Notes under the pieces: generated by a model | Databases searched by the model: none | What the model was told of the DNA's origin: nothing | What the model saw: the letters and a program-made list of their open reading frames with translations, nothing else | Part shown: piece after piece, positions 22,774-31,707 of the stretch | How positions within the stretch are numbered: position 1 is the first letter of the stretch | Layout of the letters: every line of letters begins with the position of its first letter | Translations under genes and position numbers: made by a program | NCBI RefSeq assembly: GCF_005876835.1 | Contig: NZ_PPSW01000033.1 | Location: 1-39,523 of the forward strand | Length of the DNA: 39,523 nt | DNA from: Pseudoalteromonas phenolica | GTDB lineage: Bacteria; Pseudomonadota; Gammaproteobacteria; Enterobacterales; Alteromonadaceae | Direction of reading: 5' to 3'

Positions 22774-22818
22774 GATTACTTTAGAAAAGGTTACTTTAGG
22801 AAAGGTTACTTTAGAAAA
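22774..22818. repeat. 15-bp tandem repeat, three copies
   Basis: GATTACTTTAGAAAA, GGTTACTTTAGGAAA and GGTTACTTTAGAAAA follow each other exactly. They lie 11 nt beyond the czcA stop, between convergent genes. Confidence 0.85.
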
Positions 22819-22828
22819 GAAAATACCG

Positions 22829-25800
22829 TTATCTTCGATAAACCAATTTATAAAGCGCAGGTAATACGACCAAAGTCAGTAGTGTCGAGGTAATAATACC
22901 GCCGACGACGACGGTAGCCAGAGGCCTTTGTACTTCTGCTCCTGTGCCGACATTCAGCGCCATGGGCAAAAAACCGAGACTGGCGACTAGGGCGGTCATC
23001 ATCACTGGGCGCAGCCTTTGTAAGGCCCCTTGCTCGATGGCTTGGTATAAGTTTAAGCCTTGCTCCCTGAGCTGCTTGATAAACGACAGCATCACCACGC
23101 CGTTTAGCACTGCGACACCTGAGAGGGCGATAAAGCCGACTGCGGCAGAAATTGAAAAAGGCATGTCTCTGAGCACTAAAGCCAACATGCCACCGGTTAA
23201 CGCCAATGGCACACCACTGAAAATCACCAATGCATCCCTGATTGAATTAAACGCGCTATAAAGCAGGCCAAGTATTAATAATAAAGTCACAGGCACAACA
23301 ATACTAAGTCGTTGGCTGGCCGATTCGAGTTGCTCAAAAGTTCCCCCATAATCAAGCCAATAACCTGCAGGAAGATTGAGTTCGCCATTCATAAGCGTTT
23401 TTGTTTCACTGATAAAGCTGGCTAAATCTCGTTCATCAACGTTGGCGGTGACAATCACATTGCGTTTGCCGCTTTCACGATTAATTTGATTCGGTCCTGT
23501 GGTTAACGAGATATTGGCCACTTCGCCTAATGGCACAAACGCCAGATCTGGGTTTTGACTTGCAGGCAAAGCCACAGGCAGTGATTTTAAGGCCTCTAAA
23601 TCTTGCGCCCATTGTTTATCAAGCCTGACTAAGAGTTTAAAGCGTTTGTCACCTTCATAAATTAGGCCTGTTTCAACACCACCGACTGCAGCGGCGAGGG
23701 TGTCTTGAATATCACTGACGGTTAAGCCGAGTAACGCCAAATGATCACGCTGCGGTTCAACCGATAAAGTCGGTAAGCCAGCCATTTGCTCTAAACGCAC
23801 ATCGGTGGCACCTTTTACAGTTTTCAATAAGGCCGTGGCTTTTTCACCATATTGTTTAAGTACACTTAAGTCATCGCCATAAATGCGTAGTGCCACATCG
23901 GCGCGCACACCGGCGATTAATTCGTTAAAACGCATTTCAATGGGCTGAGTAAACTCATAGTTATTACCCGGTATGTCAGCGACTTTTGCTCTGAGTCGAG
24001 CAAGTACATCGGCTTTACTTTCATCAGGATTGGGCCATTCAGATTTAGGCTTTAAGATCATAAAGGTGTCTGCCACATTCGGCGGCATAGGATCGGTGGC
24101 AACATCAGGTGTGCCAATTTTTGAGAACACATGCGCCACTTCGGGCATGGTTTTAATGGTGCGTTCAAGGGTTAACTGCATTTCAACCGATTGCTCTAAC
24201 CCTGTGCCTGTGATCCTCATCGCGTGCATGGCGATATCGCCTTCGTCGAGTTTAGGTAAAAATTCAGCCCCAAGTTTTTGTGCTTGCCAAGCGACAATTC
24301 CTACAAAAGTGAATGCCACGGCGACTAGCGCAACAGAGTGTTTCAAAGAGAAAGCGAGTAAAGGCCGGTAAATGGCTTTTGCTGAACGCATGACTCGATT
24401 TTCTTTTTCTTCAATTTTACCTTTAACAAAAATGGCAATGGCAGCTGGTACAAAAGTGATTGAGAAGATCAGCGCGCCAATTAATGCGGCAATGACGGTA
24501 AACGCCATCGGCTGGAACATCTTGCCCTCGACGCCTTCTAGAGCAAATAAGGGTAAATACACCAACATGATGATCAGCATGCCAAATGCGGCGGGATTAA
24601 AGACCTCTTTGGTACTGTGATACACAACGTCTAAGCGCTCTTGTAAGGTCAGCAAGCGGCCGTGTTGGTGTTGGGCTAATCCCAAACGGCGCAAAGCATT
24701 TTCAACAACTATTACCGCGCCGTCGACTATTAAACCAAAATCGATGGCCCCTAAGCTCATTAAGTTACCCGATACGCGATTGCTTACCATGCCCGTCATG
24801 GCAAACAACATACTCAGTGGAATAACCAGTGCCGTGATGAGTGCGCCTGTGATGTTGCCAAGTAATAAAAACAAAATCACGATGACCAACACCGCGCCCT
24901 CAAATAGGTTCTTCTCAATGGTGGCTATGGTTTTATCAACTAAGGTTGTGCGGTCGTAAACGGCTTCAACGATAACGCCGTTAGGTAAACTGCTTTGAAT
25001 TGACGGCAGTTTATCGGAAACGGCTTTGGCAACCACACGACTGTTTTCGCCCATTAACATCATTGCCGTGCCGAGTACTGCTTCTTCACCGCCATAGCTG
25101 GCAGCGCCAGTTCTCAGCTCTTTGCCGTAAGAAACCGTACCGATGTCTTTAATACGAACAGGTGCATCGTCACGTCTTGCGACAACAAGTTGTTCAATGT
25201 CAGTCAGGGTTTTCAATTGCCCGGGGGAGCGAACCAAATATTGCATACCATTGCGCTCAATATAACCTGCACCGCGATTGGCATTATTTTGCTCAAGCGC
25301 ATTAACCACATCAGCAATGGTGAGTTTATACGCCAGTAGCTTGCTCGGCTCTGGGGCGACTTGATATTGCTTTTCAAACCCGCCGATGCTGTTTATCTCT
25401 GTGATCCCTTTAACTTTCATCAGTTGCGGTTTGATGATCCAATCTTGCAAAGTACGAAGATCTTCTGCGCTATAAGGCGAGCCATCGGGCTTTTTGGCAC
25501 TCTCTTGTGCTCTGACAATATAGGTAAATATTTCACCCAAGCCACTGGCAATAGGGCCCATACTGGGCTCTATGTTGATGGGCAACTCGCTGCGAACACT
25601 TTGTAAGCGCTCGCCAATTTGCTGTCTTGCCCAGTAAATATCGGTGCCTTCGTCAAAAATAACCGTGACTTGAGATAAACCATAACGGGATAGCGAGCGT
25701 GTTGTTTCGAGGTTTGGTAATCCTGCCATGGCATTTTCTATTAAATAGGTGATCCGTTGCTCAGTTTCTAACGGGGTGAAACCGGTGGCTTTGGTATTGA

Positions 25801-25945
25801 TCTGCACCTGTACGTTGGTAATGTCTGGGACCGCATCAATCGATAAGCGCGTCATGTTATACACACCAAATGCGGCAACCAGCAAAGTGGCTGCCATGAC
25901 TAGCCAACGACGCTTTACGGCAAAAGAAACGATAAAATCAATCAT
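22829..25945 (-). CDS. czcA: CzcA-type heavy-metal RND efflux pump
   Basis: The 1038-residue inner-membrane proton antiporter has the RND layout of twelve helices and two large periplasmic loops. Helix 4 reads DFGLIVDGAVIVVEN with Asp402, Asp408 and Glu415. This is the motif of Co/Zn/Cd (divalent) exporters rather than of the Cu/Ag CusA group. The N-terminus (FAVKRRWLVMAAT), LSIDAVPDITNVQVQINTKA and the C-terminal region typical of CzcA are intact. It drives metal from the cytoplasm or periplasm out through CzcB and CzcC. AAGGAGC precedes the start, 9 nt after the czcB stop. Confidence 0.93.
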   Translation of the reverse strand: MIDFIVSFAVKRRWLVMAATLLVAAFGVYNMTRLSIDAVPDITNVQVQINTKATGFTPLETEQRITYLIENAMAGLPNLETTRSLSRYGLSQVTVIFDEGTDIYWARQQIGERLQSVRSELPINIEPSMGPIASGLGEIFTYIVRAQESAKKPDGSPYSAEDLRTLQDWIIKPQLMKVKGITEINSIGGFEKQYQVAPEPSKLLAYKLTIADVVNALEQNNANRGAGYIERNGMQYLVRSPGQLKTLTDIEQLVVARRDDAPVRIKDIGTVSYGKELRTGAASYGGEEAVLGTAMMLMGENSRVVAKAVSDKLPSIQSSLPNGVIVEAVYDRTTLVDKTIATIEKNLFEGAVLVIVILFLLLGNITGALITALVIPLSMLFAMTGMVSNRVSGNLMSLGAIDFGLIVDGAVIVVENALRRLGLAQHQHGRLLTLQERLDVVYHSTKEVFNPAAFGMLIIMLVYLPLFALEGVEGKMFQPMAFTVIAALIGALIFSITFVPAAIAIFVKGKIEEKENRVMRSAKAIYRPLLAFSLKHSVALVAVAFTFVGIVAWQAQKLGAEFLPKLDEGDIAMHAMRITGTGLEQSVEMQLTLERTIKTMPEVAHVFSKIGTPDVATDPMPPNVADTFMILKPKSEWPNPDESKADVLARLRAKVADIPGNNYEFTQPIEMRFNELIAGVRADVALRIYGDDLSVLKQYGEKATALLKTVKGATDVRLEQMAGLPTLSVEPQRDHLALLGLTVSDIQDTLAAAVGGVETGLIYEGDKRFKLLVRLDKQWAQDLEALKSLPVALPASQNPDLAFVPLGEVANISLTTGPNQINRESGKRNVIVTANVDERDLASFISETKTLMNGELNLPAGYWLDYGGTFEQLESASQRLSIVVPVTLLLILGLLYSAFNSIRDALVIFSGVPLALTGGMLALVLRDMPFSISAAVGFIALSGVAVLNGVVMLSFIKQLREQGLNLYQAIEQGALQRLRPVMMTALVASLGFLPMALNVGTGAEVQRPLATVVVGGIITSTLLTLVVLPALYKLVYRR

Positions 25946-25954
25946 ACCTGCTCC

Positions 25955-26917
25955 TTAATGCGCGTGGCTTGCGCCGTTTTTGAGAAGATCGGCTTTTAAG
26001 ATGTAACTGTTTTCAGTGACATACTCTTCACCCTCATTTAAACCTTCAATGACCGACACCCATTCGCGATTGGCTTCTCCAAGTGTTACATGGCGCGCCT
26101 CAAAGCGATTTGCGGTTTTAACAAACACCACGTTTTCGTCTTCTAAGCTTTGAATCGCGGTTTGTTTTACTCTTAATTGGCTTGTAAGCTCTGCTGTTTT
26201 TACATCGGCTTTCACATGCATGCCCGGTCGCCAGTGTCCGTCAAGGTTGTTGATCACCACTCTTGCACGAGCGATATGTCCGCCTGTCATCATAGGGGCG
26301 ATATACGAGACCTTGCCCGAGGTGTTTAAGTGTTGGTGTAAATCGTAAATATCAGCGCTTTGATCGATTTGGAGCTTTTCGATATTTTCAGGAAATGCCG
26401 ACAGCTCAACCCACACTTGCTCAAGGTTAATGATGGTCAGTAAGGTTTGATCTAAGGCGAGTTGCCCTTGCGCAATTAAACGTTCCGTGACTTCACCATC
26501 GGCAGGACTTTTGATGATATAGCTTTGAAGCGTTTGGCGGTTTTGTACGTTGAGTAACGGCTGGCTTTTAGTTACTCGATCACCAATTTCTACAAATACT
26601 TTTTCAACAATGCCCTGATAAGGCGCCATGATGGTGAAAGTGTTGTCTATGGTTGGTGCAACCACGCCAAATAAGGTGTCGTGTTGGCTTATTGTGCCAC
26701 TGCTCGCACGTTCAGTTTTTATGCCATTGGCTAGAATGGCTTGCTCGGTGAGCACCACCACATTTTCTTCATCATCATGTTGCGGTTGTTTCTGAGCCGA
26801 AGTTGTCTTTTCATCGTGATCATGCCCTTCGCCAGCAAAAACCATAGTGCTATGAGTCATCCCGAGCGATGAGAAAGCGAATGTTAAGGCGATAGTCGAT
26901 AGTTTTAATGATTTCAT
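25955..26917 (-). CDS. czcB: CzcB-type periplasmic adaptor (membrane fusion protein)
   Basis: ATG 26917 overlaps the czcC stop (ATGA), so it is chosen over ATG 26932. The 320-residue product has a signal peptide (to about residue 28). A His/Asp-rich stretch follows (GHDHDEKTT, PQHDDEEN, about 29-52) that could bind metal. Next come the lipoyl/barrel segments of RND adaptors (MAPYQGIVEKVFVEIGDRV and IKSPADGEVTERLIAQGQL) and a C-terminal membrane-proximal domain. It links CzcA to CzcC across the periplasm. Confidence 0.9.
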   Translation of the reverse strand: MKSLKLSTIALTFAFSSLGMTHSTMVFAGEGHDHDEKTTSAQKQPQHDDEENVVVLTEQAILANGIKTERASSGTISQHDTLFGVVAPTIDNTFTIMAPYQGIVEKVFVEIGDRVTKSQPLLNVQNRQTLQSYIIKSPADGEVTERLIAQGQLALDQTLLTIINLEQVWVELSAFPENIEKLQIDQSADIYDLHQHLNTSGKVSYIAPMMTGGHIARARVVINNLDGHWRPGMHVKADVKTAELTSQLRVKQTAIQSLEDENVVFVKTANRFEARHVTLGEANREWVSVIEGLNEGEEYVTENSYILKADLLKNGASHAH

Positions 26918-28257
26918 AGTGTGTTGCTCCATGGTGAAGAAATTGCAGTTTGATTAGAGAGAGGTGACTGAGAATGAGCGTTATTCAGAGCTGATAGTGA
27001 GGTGTTGCCTATCAAGCGCTGTAACATCAGGTGTGAATTGAGCAGTGCGACTTGCGTGTCAATGATCGCTTGCTCGGTATTGAAACGCTCTTTTTGCGCA
27101 TCTAACAGTTGCAGCACTGAGATCTGCCCAAGACGATAGCTGTCTAAACTTTGCGAGATTAAAGTTTTTGCCAAAGGGAGCAATTGGCTTTGCAACTGCA
27201 AGAGTCTGAGCTGTTGGTTTTGAGCTTGGGTGAAGGTTTGGCTGATCTGCCGTTTAAGAGATTGGCGAATTAATTGCTGCTGCTCACTTAATAAGTCGAT
27301 TTGCGCACGAGCCGCTTTAATATTGCCTTGTTGCGGATTGCTGAGTTGCAGTGGCATTGCTGCTTCAAACAGCAGTGAAGCACTGTTGCTGGCATTATCA
27401 AATCTGACTCCTGTACCAAGGGTGAGATCAGCGACTGAATTAGCTGAAGCCAATTGCATAGTTGCTTGCTTAGCTAGAACTTGTTGTGAGATAAGCTGAA
27501 TTTCAGGGGCCATATCAATGGTATTATGTAAGTCAGCTAAATTAGGCAAAGTCAGTTCTGTTTTCAGATTGCTGTTAACGTCTCTGGGTGTTGGCAGTAG
27601 TTTTTGAACGGTTTTGAAGTCAGTTTCACCTAACCAAAACTGGGCAAGGCGCAGTTTTGCTGTTGTAAATTCACTTTCAAGTTGCTGTTGTTCAAGCTGT
27701 AATGTTCCGTATTCAAACTGCATCCGAGCCACATCCGCATTCGATACCGCACCTGCCGCTGCGCGTTGTTTAATGGTGCTAAGTGCATCCGATACTGTAC
27801 TTTGCTGTGTTTGACTTAGCGCGAGTAAGCTTTGCAAGCGCATCACCTGATAATATTGCGCGGTGGCATCAGCAAATACATCGAGTTGCGTGAGTTGGTA
27901 TTCAGTCTGAAATTGCGCTAGTTTGCTATCTTGCACAGCAATACGACGCTGCTTTTTATCACCTCGTTCAAACAGTTGGCTAATAAGTAAAGTGCCTTCT
28001 ATACCACTGACACCTTTTGCTTCGTTACTGCCGAATACATTTTCGAGCGAGAAGCTTAATTCTGGGTTAGGCGATAAACCCGCTTGTAAGCGATTCGCTT
28101 CGATAACTGCTGCTTTTTCTTTGTAAAGTTGCAAACTAGGGTGGCTTGCTTGTGTGCGTTTTAGCACAGTTTTTAGGCTAAGCGGCGTTTGCTCAGCCAA
28201 CACAGGTTGGGGTATACAAACAGCCAAACCCATGATCAAAAATGAGATCTTTTTCAT
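26914..28257 (-). CDS. czcC: CzcC-type outer membrane factor (TolC family)
   Basis: The 447-residue protein has a signal peptide (to about residue 21, VLAEQ) and two TolC-type outer-membrane-efflux repeats. Typical features are LQLYKEKAAVIEANRLQAGLSPNPELSFSLEN and the long Gln/Leu-rich coiled coils ending in SYRLGQISVLQLLDAQKERFNTEQ. It should form the outer-membrane channel of the pump. It is the first gene of the czcCBA set. Upstream lie a 7-bp tandem repeat and a His-rich small gene on the same strand. Confidence 0.9.
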   Translation of the reverse strand: MKKISFLIMGLAVCIPQPVLAEQTPLSLKTVLKRTQASHPSLQLYKEKAAVIEANRLQAGLSPNPELSFSLENVFGSNEAKGVSGIEGTLLISQLFERGDKKQRRIAVQDSKLAQFQTEYQLTQLDVFADATAQYYQVMRLQSLLALSQTQQSTVSDALSTIKQRAAAGAVSNADVARMQFEYGTLQLEQQQLESEFTTAKLRLAQFWLGETDFKTVQKLLPTPRDVNSNLKTELTLPNLADLHNTIDMAPEIQLISQQVLAKQATMQLASANSVADLTLGTGVRFDNASNSASLLFEAAMPLQLSNPQQGNIKAARAQIDLLSEQQQLIRQSLKRQISQTFTQAQNQQLRLLQLQSQLLPLAKTLISQSLDSYRLGQISVLQLLDAQKERFNTEQAIIDTQVALLNSHLMLQRLIGNTSLSALNNAHSQSPLSNQTAISSPWSNTL

Positions 28258-28320
28258 GTTTATTACTCAATTTATTAAAATTCTGGATGAAAATTAACAG
28301 TCGAGCGCACACTGGATGAT

Positions 28321-28372
28321 AGCTAGAAGCTAGAAGCTAGAAGCTAGAAGCTAGAAGCTAGAAGCTAGAAGC
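28321..28372. repeat. 7-bp tandem repeat, 7.4 copies, upstream of czcC
   Basis: AGCTAGA is repeated exactly seven times (28321-28369) and followed by AGC. It lies 64 bp upstream of the czcC start, between it and the His-rich gene. Slippage would change the distance between upstream promoter elements and czcC. CTAG is rare in bacterial DNA, which makes the run more striking. Confidence 0.95.
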
Positions 28373-28401
28373 AATCAGTTCAAAATTTATAAATGTGTGC
28401 G

Positions 28402-28734
28402 CTAGGCGTGATTGAGTAAACTCGGAGGTGGTACTAAAGGCGGGTAACTTTTGCTTTGATAAGCAGGGTTGTAACTGCTGATTTGTTCGCTATAAGCCAG
28501 CACATTTTGCACTTTAACGCTATTGCCGCTGTGACAAGTGTGGTGGTTATGAATATCAGCATGAAAGACTTGAGAGCCGTCATCGGCTTGATCGAAATGA
28601 GGCGATTTAACTAACTCATGCACATGGACAGGTTCATCATGACTATTATCGGCATGAAAAGGCGCGCGGTCACAGTTTAATAAACTGTGCAGCAAGACCA
28701 ATACAAAAATGTATGCGATGCGCGATTTCAACAT
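28402..28734 (-). CDS. Small exported histidine-rich protein beside the metal pump
   Basis: ATG 28734 is used; an upstream TTG at 28752 is open but lacks support. The 110-residue product has a hydrophobic start (about residues 6-18) ending LLNCD, which could be a signal or lipoprotein-like sequence. The middle is rich in His and Asp (FHADNSHDEPVHVHELV, FHADIHNHHTCHSG), and the C-terminus is Pro-rich. The His clusters and the position, first gene after the MerR-controlled promoter and upstream of czcCBA, suggest a periplasmic metal-binding accessory. No named family was recognised. Confidence 0.65.
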   Translation of the reverse strand: MLKSRIAYIFVLVLLHSLLNCDRAPFHADNSHDEPVHVHELVKSPHFDQADDGSQVFHADIHNHHTCHSGNSVKVQNVLAYSEQISSYNPAYQSKSYPPLVPPPSLLNHA

Positions 28735-28808
28735 GACTAATCTATAAACCAATAATTTAAATGAGTTTAACTATTTAACACGAATAAAAAGTGCGTTAGT
28801 GTAAGGCC

Positions 28809-28839
28809 ACTATAAAGCTTCCAGTAACAGGAAGGTCAA
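28809..28839 (-). promoter_or_regulatory. MerR-type promoter for the leftward metal genes
   Basis: Read on the minus strand, TTGACC (plus 28834-28839) and TATAGT (plus 28809-28814) are separated by exactly 19 bp. That is the overlong spacer that MerR-family activators untwist. The spacer holds the dyad CTTCC-7-GGAAG (28818-28834). The -35 end lies 1 nt before the merR ATG, so the operator also covers that gene's AGGAAGG ribosome binding site. Confidence 0.8.
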
Positions 28840-28840
28840 T

Positions 28841-29236
28841 ATGAAAATTGCCGAGCTTTCAAAATTAACTCAGGTGACCAGTAAAACCATTCGCTATTAC
28901 GAAGAGATTGGTTTATTACCTGAGCCCGCACGTGCCGCCAATGGGTATCGCGTTTATCAGCAAGAGGATGTTGAGCGATTATCGTTTATTCGCCGTTGTA
29001 GAGATTTACAAATTCCCCTTGAAGAGATTAAAAAAGTGCTTGGTTGCGATCATGGCAATGCCTGCGAAGGGCATAATAATCATGTTGATGACATAATTGC
29101 AGCCCAGTTAGAGCGAGTTAAAAAAGCCAAAATTGAACTTGAAGCATTAGAGCAAACTCTAACTGGGTTGCTTGACGGCTGTGATGATGCAAATTCTAGT
29201 CAGTGCAATATCTTACAGAACTTGCGAGCTCACTAA
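28841..29236 (+). CDS. MerR-family metal-responsive regulator (ZntR/CadR/PbrR type)
   Basis: The 131-residue protein has the MerR winged helix (MKIAELSKLTQVTSKTIRYY, then EEIGLLPEPARAANGYRVY) and the long dimerisation helix. The C-terminal metal site has Cys75, Cys114 and Cys122, with Cys69 and several His (HGNACEGHNNH) nearby. The position and number of cysteines resemble Zn, Cd and Pb sensors rather than Hg or Cu sensors. It should bind the 19-bp-spacer promoter just upstream and switch on the leftward efflux genes. The next gene follows its stop after 2 nt. Confidence 0.9.
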   Translation: MKIAELSKLTQVTSKTIRYYEEIGLLPEPARAANGYRVYQQEDVERLSFIRRCRDLQIPLEEIKKVLGCDHGNACEGHNNHVDDIIAAQLERVKKAKIELEALEQTLTGLLDGCDDANSSQCNILQNLRAH

Positions 29237-29238
29237 GT

Positions 29239-31266
29239 ATGCATCAGACGCATTTTCATGGTTTTACCATAAACTGGCAATCAGGTGAATTAAGCAAAAA
29301 AGGCACTGTAACCCAACTCGAACCTAGGCTGGTGGCGGTGCTTAAAGTGCTATTCGATGCCCAAGGTGAGCTAGTCAGTTACGAGCAATTGCAGCAACAA
29401 GTTTGGCAAGATGTGATTGTTGCGCCTAATGCGTTGCAACGCGTTATCGCACAACTGAGAAAGTCTCTTGGCGATACAGCCAAACAGCAGGCTATTATTA
29501 AAACGCATCCTAAACGCGGTTATAGCTTGGTTTTGGTTAGTGATAGTCTAAAAGGTGAAAAGCTTGAAATTGAGGCATTTGAAGGCGAGGCACTTGAAAA
29601 GCAAAGCGTCAAAGCGGCCCATCAAATAAAACAGAGTCGCGTGAATCAACCAATTGTTTTGTTGGCCTTTGTTTCACTCTTAATCGTCATATTTGCATCT
29701 ATTCATTGGATTTATAAACCTTCTATAAAAGCAGAAGCTGTACAGACAAATTTAATCAGCTTAGATACACAAACGGAGCAATTAGCTCAGGTAATGCCGC
29801 TGTCTAAGACTGAATTTATCTTTATCGATAAACAAGCTGGCAACCAGTTAGTGCTTCACAATACACAAAACAACCAGCGAGAAGTGCTGTTAGAGAAAGT
29901 GCATGTTTATGGCCGAATGGTGTTAGCTAAAGATAAACATCAACTGTGTTTTGGCCAAATTACTGATCAAAATGGCGTTAAATGCGCCGAGTTAGTAGTG
30001 TTAGATATCAAGACTAAGGCGCTTACTCGTGTACTGCCTTGCCAAAACGATTTCAATCACACACCGCTTTTCATAAACGATGAAACACTTTTATTTATTA
30101 AAACCGACAAACAATGGCAGTCAGAGCTGATTTCGTTGGATCTTAAAACACAGCAGCAAACTAGCCTGCTTGCAGGTCAGATTGATAATGCTTTTTTATC
30201 GCCTGATAAAACTCGACTTGCTATAAAGTTTAATAATCAATTACAGATGTTTGACTTAAAAGAGCACAAGCTTGAAGCTATTAGCTTGCCTAAAAGCTTC
30301 TACCAAACCATAGGTTCGAGCAGCTTGGTTATGACATTTTCAGACAATGGCAACCTATGGGGAGCTCTAGATAAATCACTTGTAGAATACAGCCCGCAGG
30401 GAAACGTCATCAGCAACACAAACCTAGCCAGCAGTATGCAAGTGTCGGAGTTAACGTTTATTGACCAGCAGTTGTTTGCTTTACTCGGTCGAGACAATCA
30501 TCAGGTTCGATTAAGCTCTGTAACACAGCTAAATGATGTCGTTGATATTGCGCCGTCGAAATTTACTGATATGCAGGGGAAATTCCGACCTGAAACAGGT
30601 GAAATCAGTGTACTCAGCAACCGAAGTGGTTCAACTCAAATTTGGCTGCAACAAGGTGAGCAACTTTTGCAATTGACTCAAGTAGGGGATGTTACAGATC
30701 ACATTTGGTTAGATAAAAATCGAGTGGCTTATCTCATTGAAAATCATGCTTGGCTTTTAAACCTTGCTGATGAAAACCCTAAGCCAAAAAAGCTTCCGCT
30801 GAATGTACCAGTAAAACAATTGCTGCAAGCAACAGCCAATGCCTTATACGCACAATCTGAAACAGAATTAAACACCTCTCTCATTGCCATAGATTTAAAA
30901 ACGAATAGCCTTAGCACTCTATTTGAAGGGCCTTTTCATTGGGCACAGGTGTTAGCCGACAACACCTTAATATTGAATGACAGCAGCCAACTTAAAAAAG
31001 TTGTTTCAGGTCAGGGGCAAGCAATTACAGCACTGCCAACTCTAACACTTCAGGGCCGCTATTACGTGAAAGGCAATGAGATCATCTTACAAGATAAACA
31101 GCAAAAAGTTTGGCTTTATAACCCAACATTAGAGCAAGCTGAAGTTATTGGTCGTTTTGATGAAAACAATTTGTTTATGAGTGATTTTTCGAAACAATCA
31201 TTAAAAATGCTAGGCGATAATTTTGTAAAAACCAATAACGAATTGGTCATGGTTGAATTCAAGTAA
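29239..31266 (+). CDS. Membrane ToxR/CadC-type regulator with a beta-propeller-like periplasmic domain
   Basis: The 675-residue protein starts at ATG 29239, 2 nt after merR, with weak ribosome binding of its own. Residues about 1-100 form an OmpR/ToxR winged helix (LEPRLVAVLKVLFDAQGELVS through IIKTHPKRGYSLVL). Residues about 138-160 form one membrane helix (PIVLLAFVSLLIVIFASIHW). The remaining 500 or so residues contain repeated four-strand blade-like units (for example FLSPDKTRLAIKF, VLSNRSGSTQIWL) of a TolB/WD40-type propeller facing the periplasm. It probably senses an envelope signal and binds DNA from the membrane. Its link to metal resistance is inferred from the shared transcript. Confidence 0.85.
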   Translation: MHQTHFHGFTINWQSGELSKKGTVTQLEPRLVAVLKVLFDAQGELVSYEQLQQQVWQDVIVAPNALQRVIAQLRKSLGDTAKQQAIIKTHPKRGYSLVLVSDSLKGEKLEIEAFEGEALEKQSVKAAHQIKQSRVNQPIVLLAFVSLLIVIFASIHWIYKPSIKAEAVQTNLISLDTQTEQLAQVMPLSKTEFIFIDKQAGNQLVLHNTQNNQREVLLEKVHVYGRMVLAKDKHQLCFGQITDQNGVKCAELVVLDIKTKALTRVLPCQNDFNHTPLFINDETLLFIKTDKQWQSELISLDLKTQQQTSLLAGQIDNAFLSPDKTRLAIKFNNQLQMFDLKEHKLEAISLPKSFYQTIGSSSLVMTFSDNGNLWGALDKSLVEYSPQGNVISNTNLASSMQVSELTFIDQQLFALLGRDNHQVRLSSVTQLNDVVDIAPSKFTDMQGKFRPETGEISVLSNRSGSTQIWLQQGEQLLQLTQVGDVTDHIWLDKNRVAYLIENHAWLLNLADENPKPKKLPLNVPVKQLLQATANALYAQSETELNTSLIAIDLKTNSLSTLFEGPFHWAQVLADNTLILNDSSQLKKVVSGQGQAITALPTLTLQGRYYVKGNEIILQDKQQKVWLYNPTLEQAEVIGRFDENNLFMSDFSKQSLKMLGDNFVKTNNELVMVEFK

Positions 31267-31288
31267 GTTAAAAATAGATGGGTCGCAG

Positions 31289-31696
31289 ATGTCAGAAAAA
31301 ATTGAGCAAAGTATAGGCTGTATTGCCTTAGTGGTTGAAAACTACGATGATGCCATTGAGTTTTATACAAATAAGCTTAGATTTACCTTAGTTGAAGATA
31401 CAGACTTGGGAGGCGGAAAGCGCTGGGTTCAAGTGTCGCCGCCAAACTCGAATGGCACGAATCTATTATTAGCGCAGGCGAGTTCTGATGAGCAGAAAAA
31501 CGCAGTCGGTAATCAGACCGGTGGCCGAGTGTTTTTGTTTCTTCACTCTAATGACTTTTGGCGCGATTATGAGTTTATGAGAAGTAAAGGCGTGGTGTTT
31601 CATGAAGAGCCACGAGAAGAGGAATATGGCACAGTAGTGGTATTTCAAGACCTTTACGGCAACAAATGGGATTTACTACAACTTAATAAAAAATAA
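31289..31696 (+). CDS. VOC family protein
   Basis: ATG 31289 (MSEKIEQSIGCIALVVENYD) is used; an open frame runs 12 codons further 5' through the end of the previous gene. The 135-residue protein matches the common VOC subgroup with AIEFYTNKLRFTLVEDTDL, GGKRWVQVSPP and the C-terminal VVFQDLYGNKWDLLQ. Members often lack a proven reaction. It heads a run of five small + strand genes. Confidence 0.85.
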   Translation: MSEKIEQSIGCIALVVENYDDAIEFYTNKLRFTLVEDTDLGGGKRWVQVSPPNSNGTNLLLAQASSDEQKNAVGNQTGGRVFLFLHSNDFWRDYEFMRSKGVVFHEEPREEEYGTVVVFQDLYGNKWDLLQLNKK

Positions 31697-31707
31697 AGGA
31701 AAATAGA

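Noticed and set aside
28321..28372. CRISPR array
   Set aside because: The 7-bp repeats are contiguous without spacers and no cas gene is present. The 10-bp, 15-bp and 81-bp repeats are likewise contiguous.
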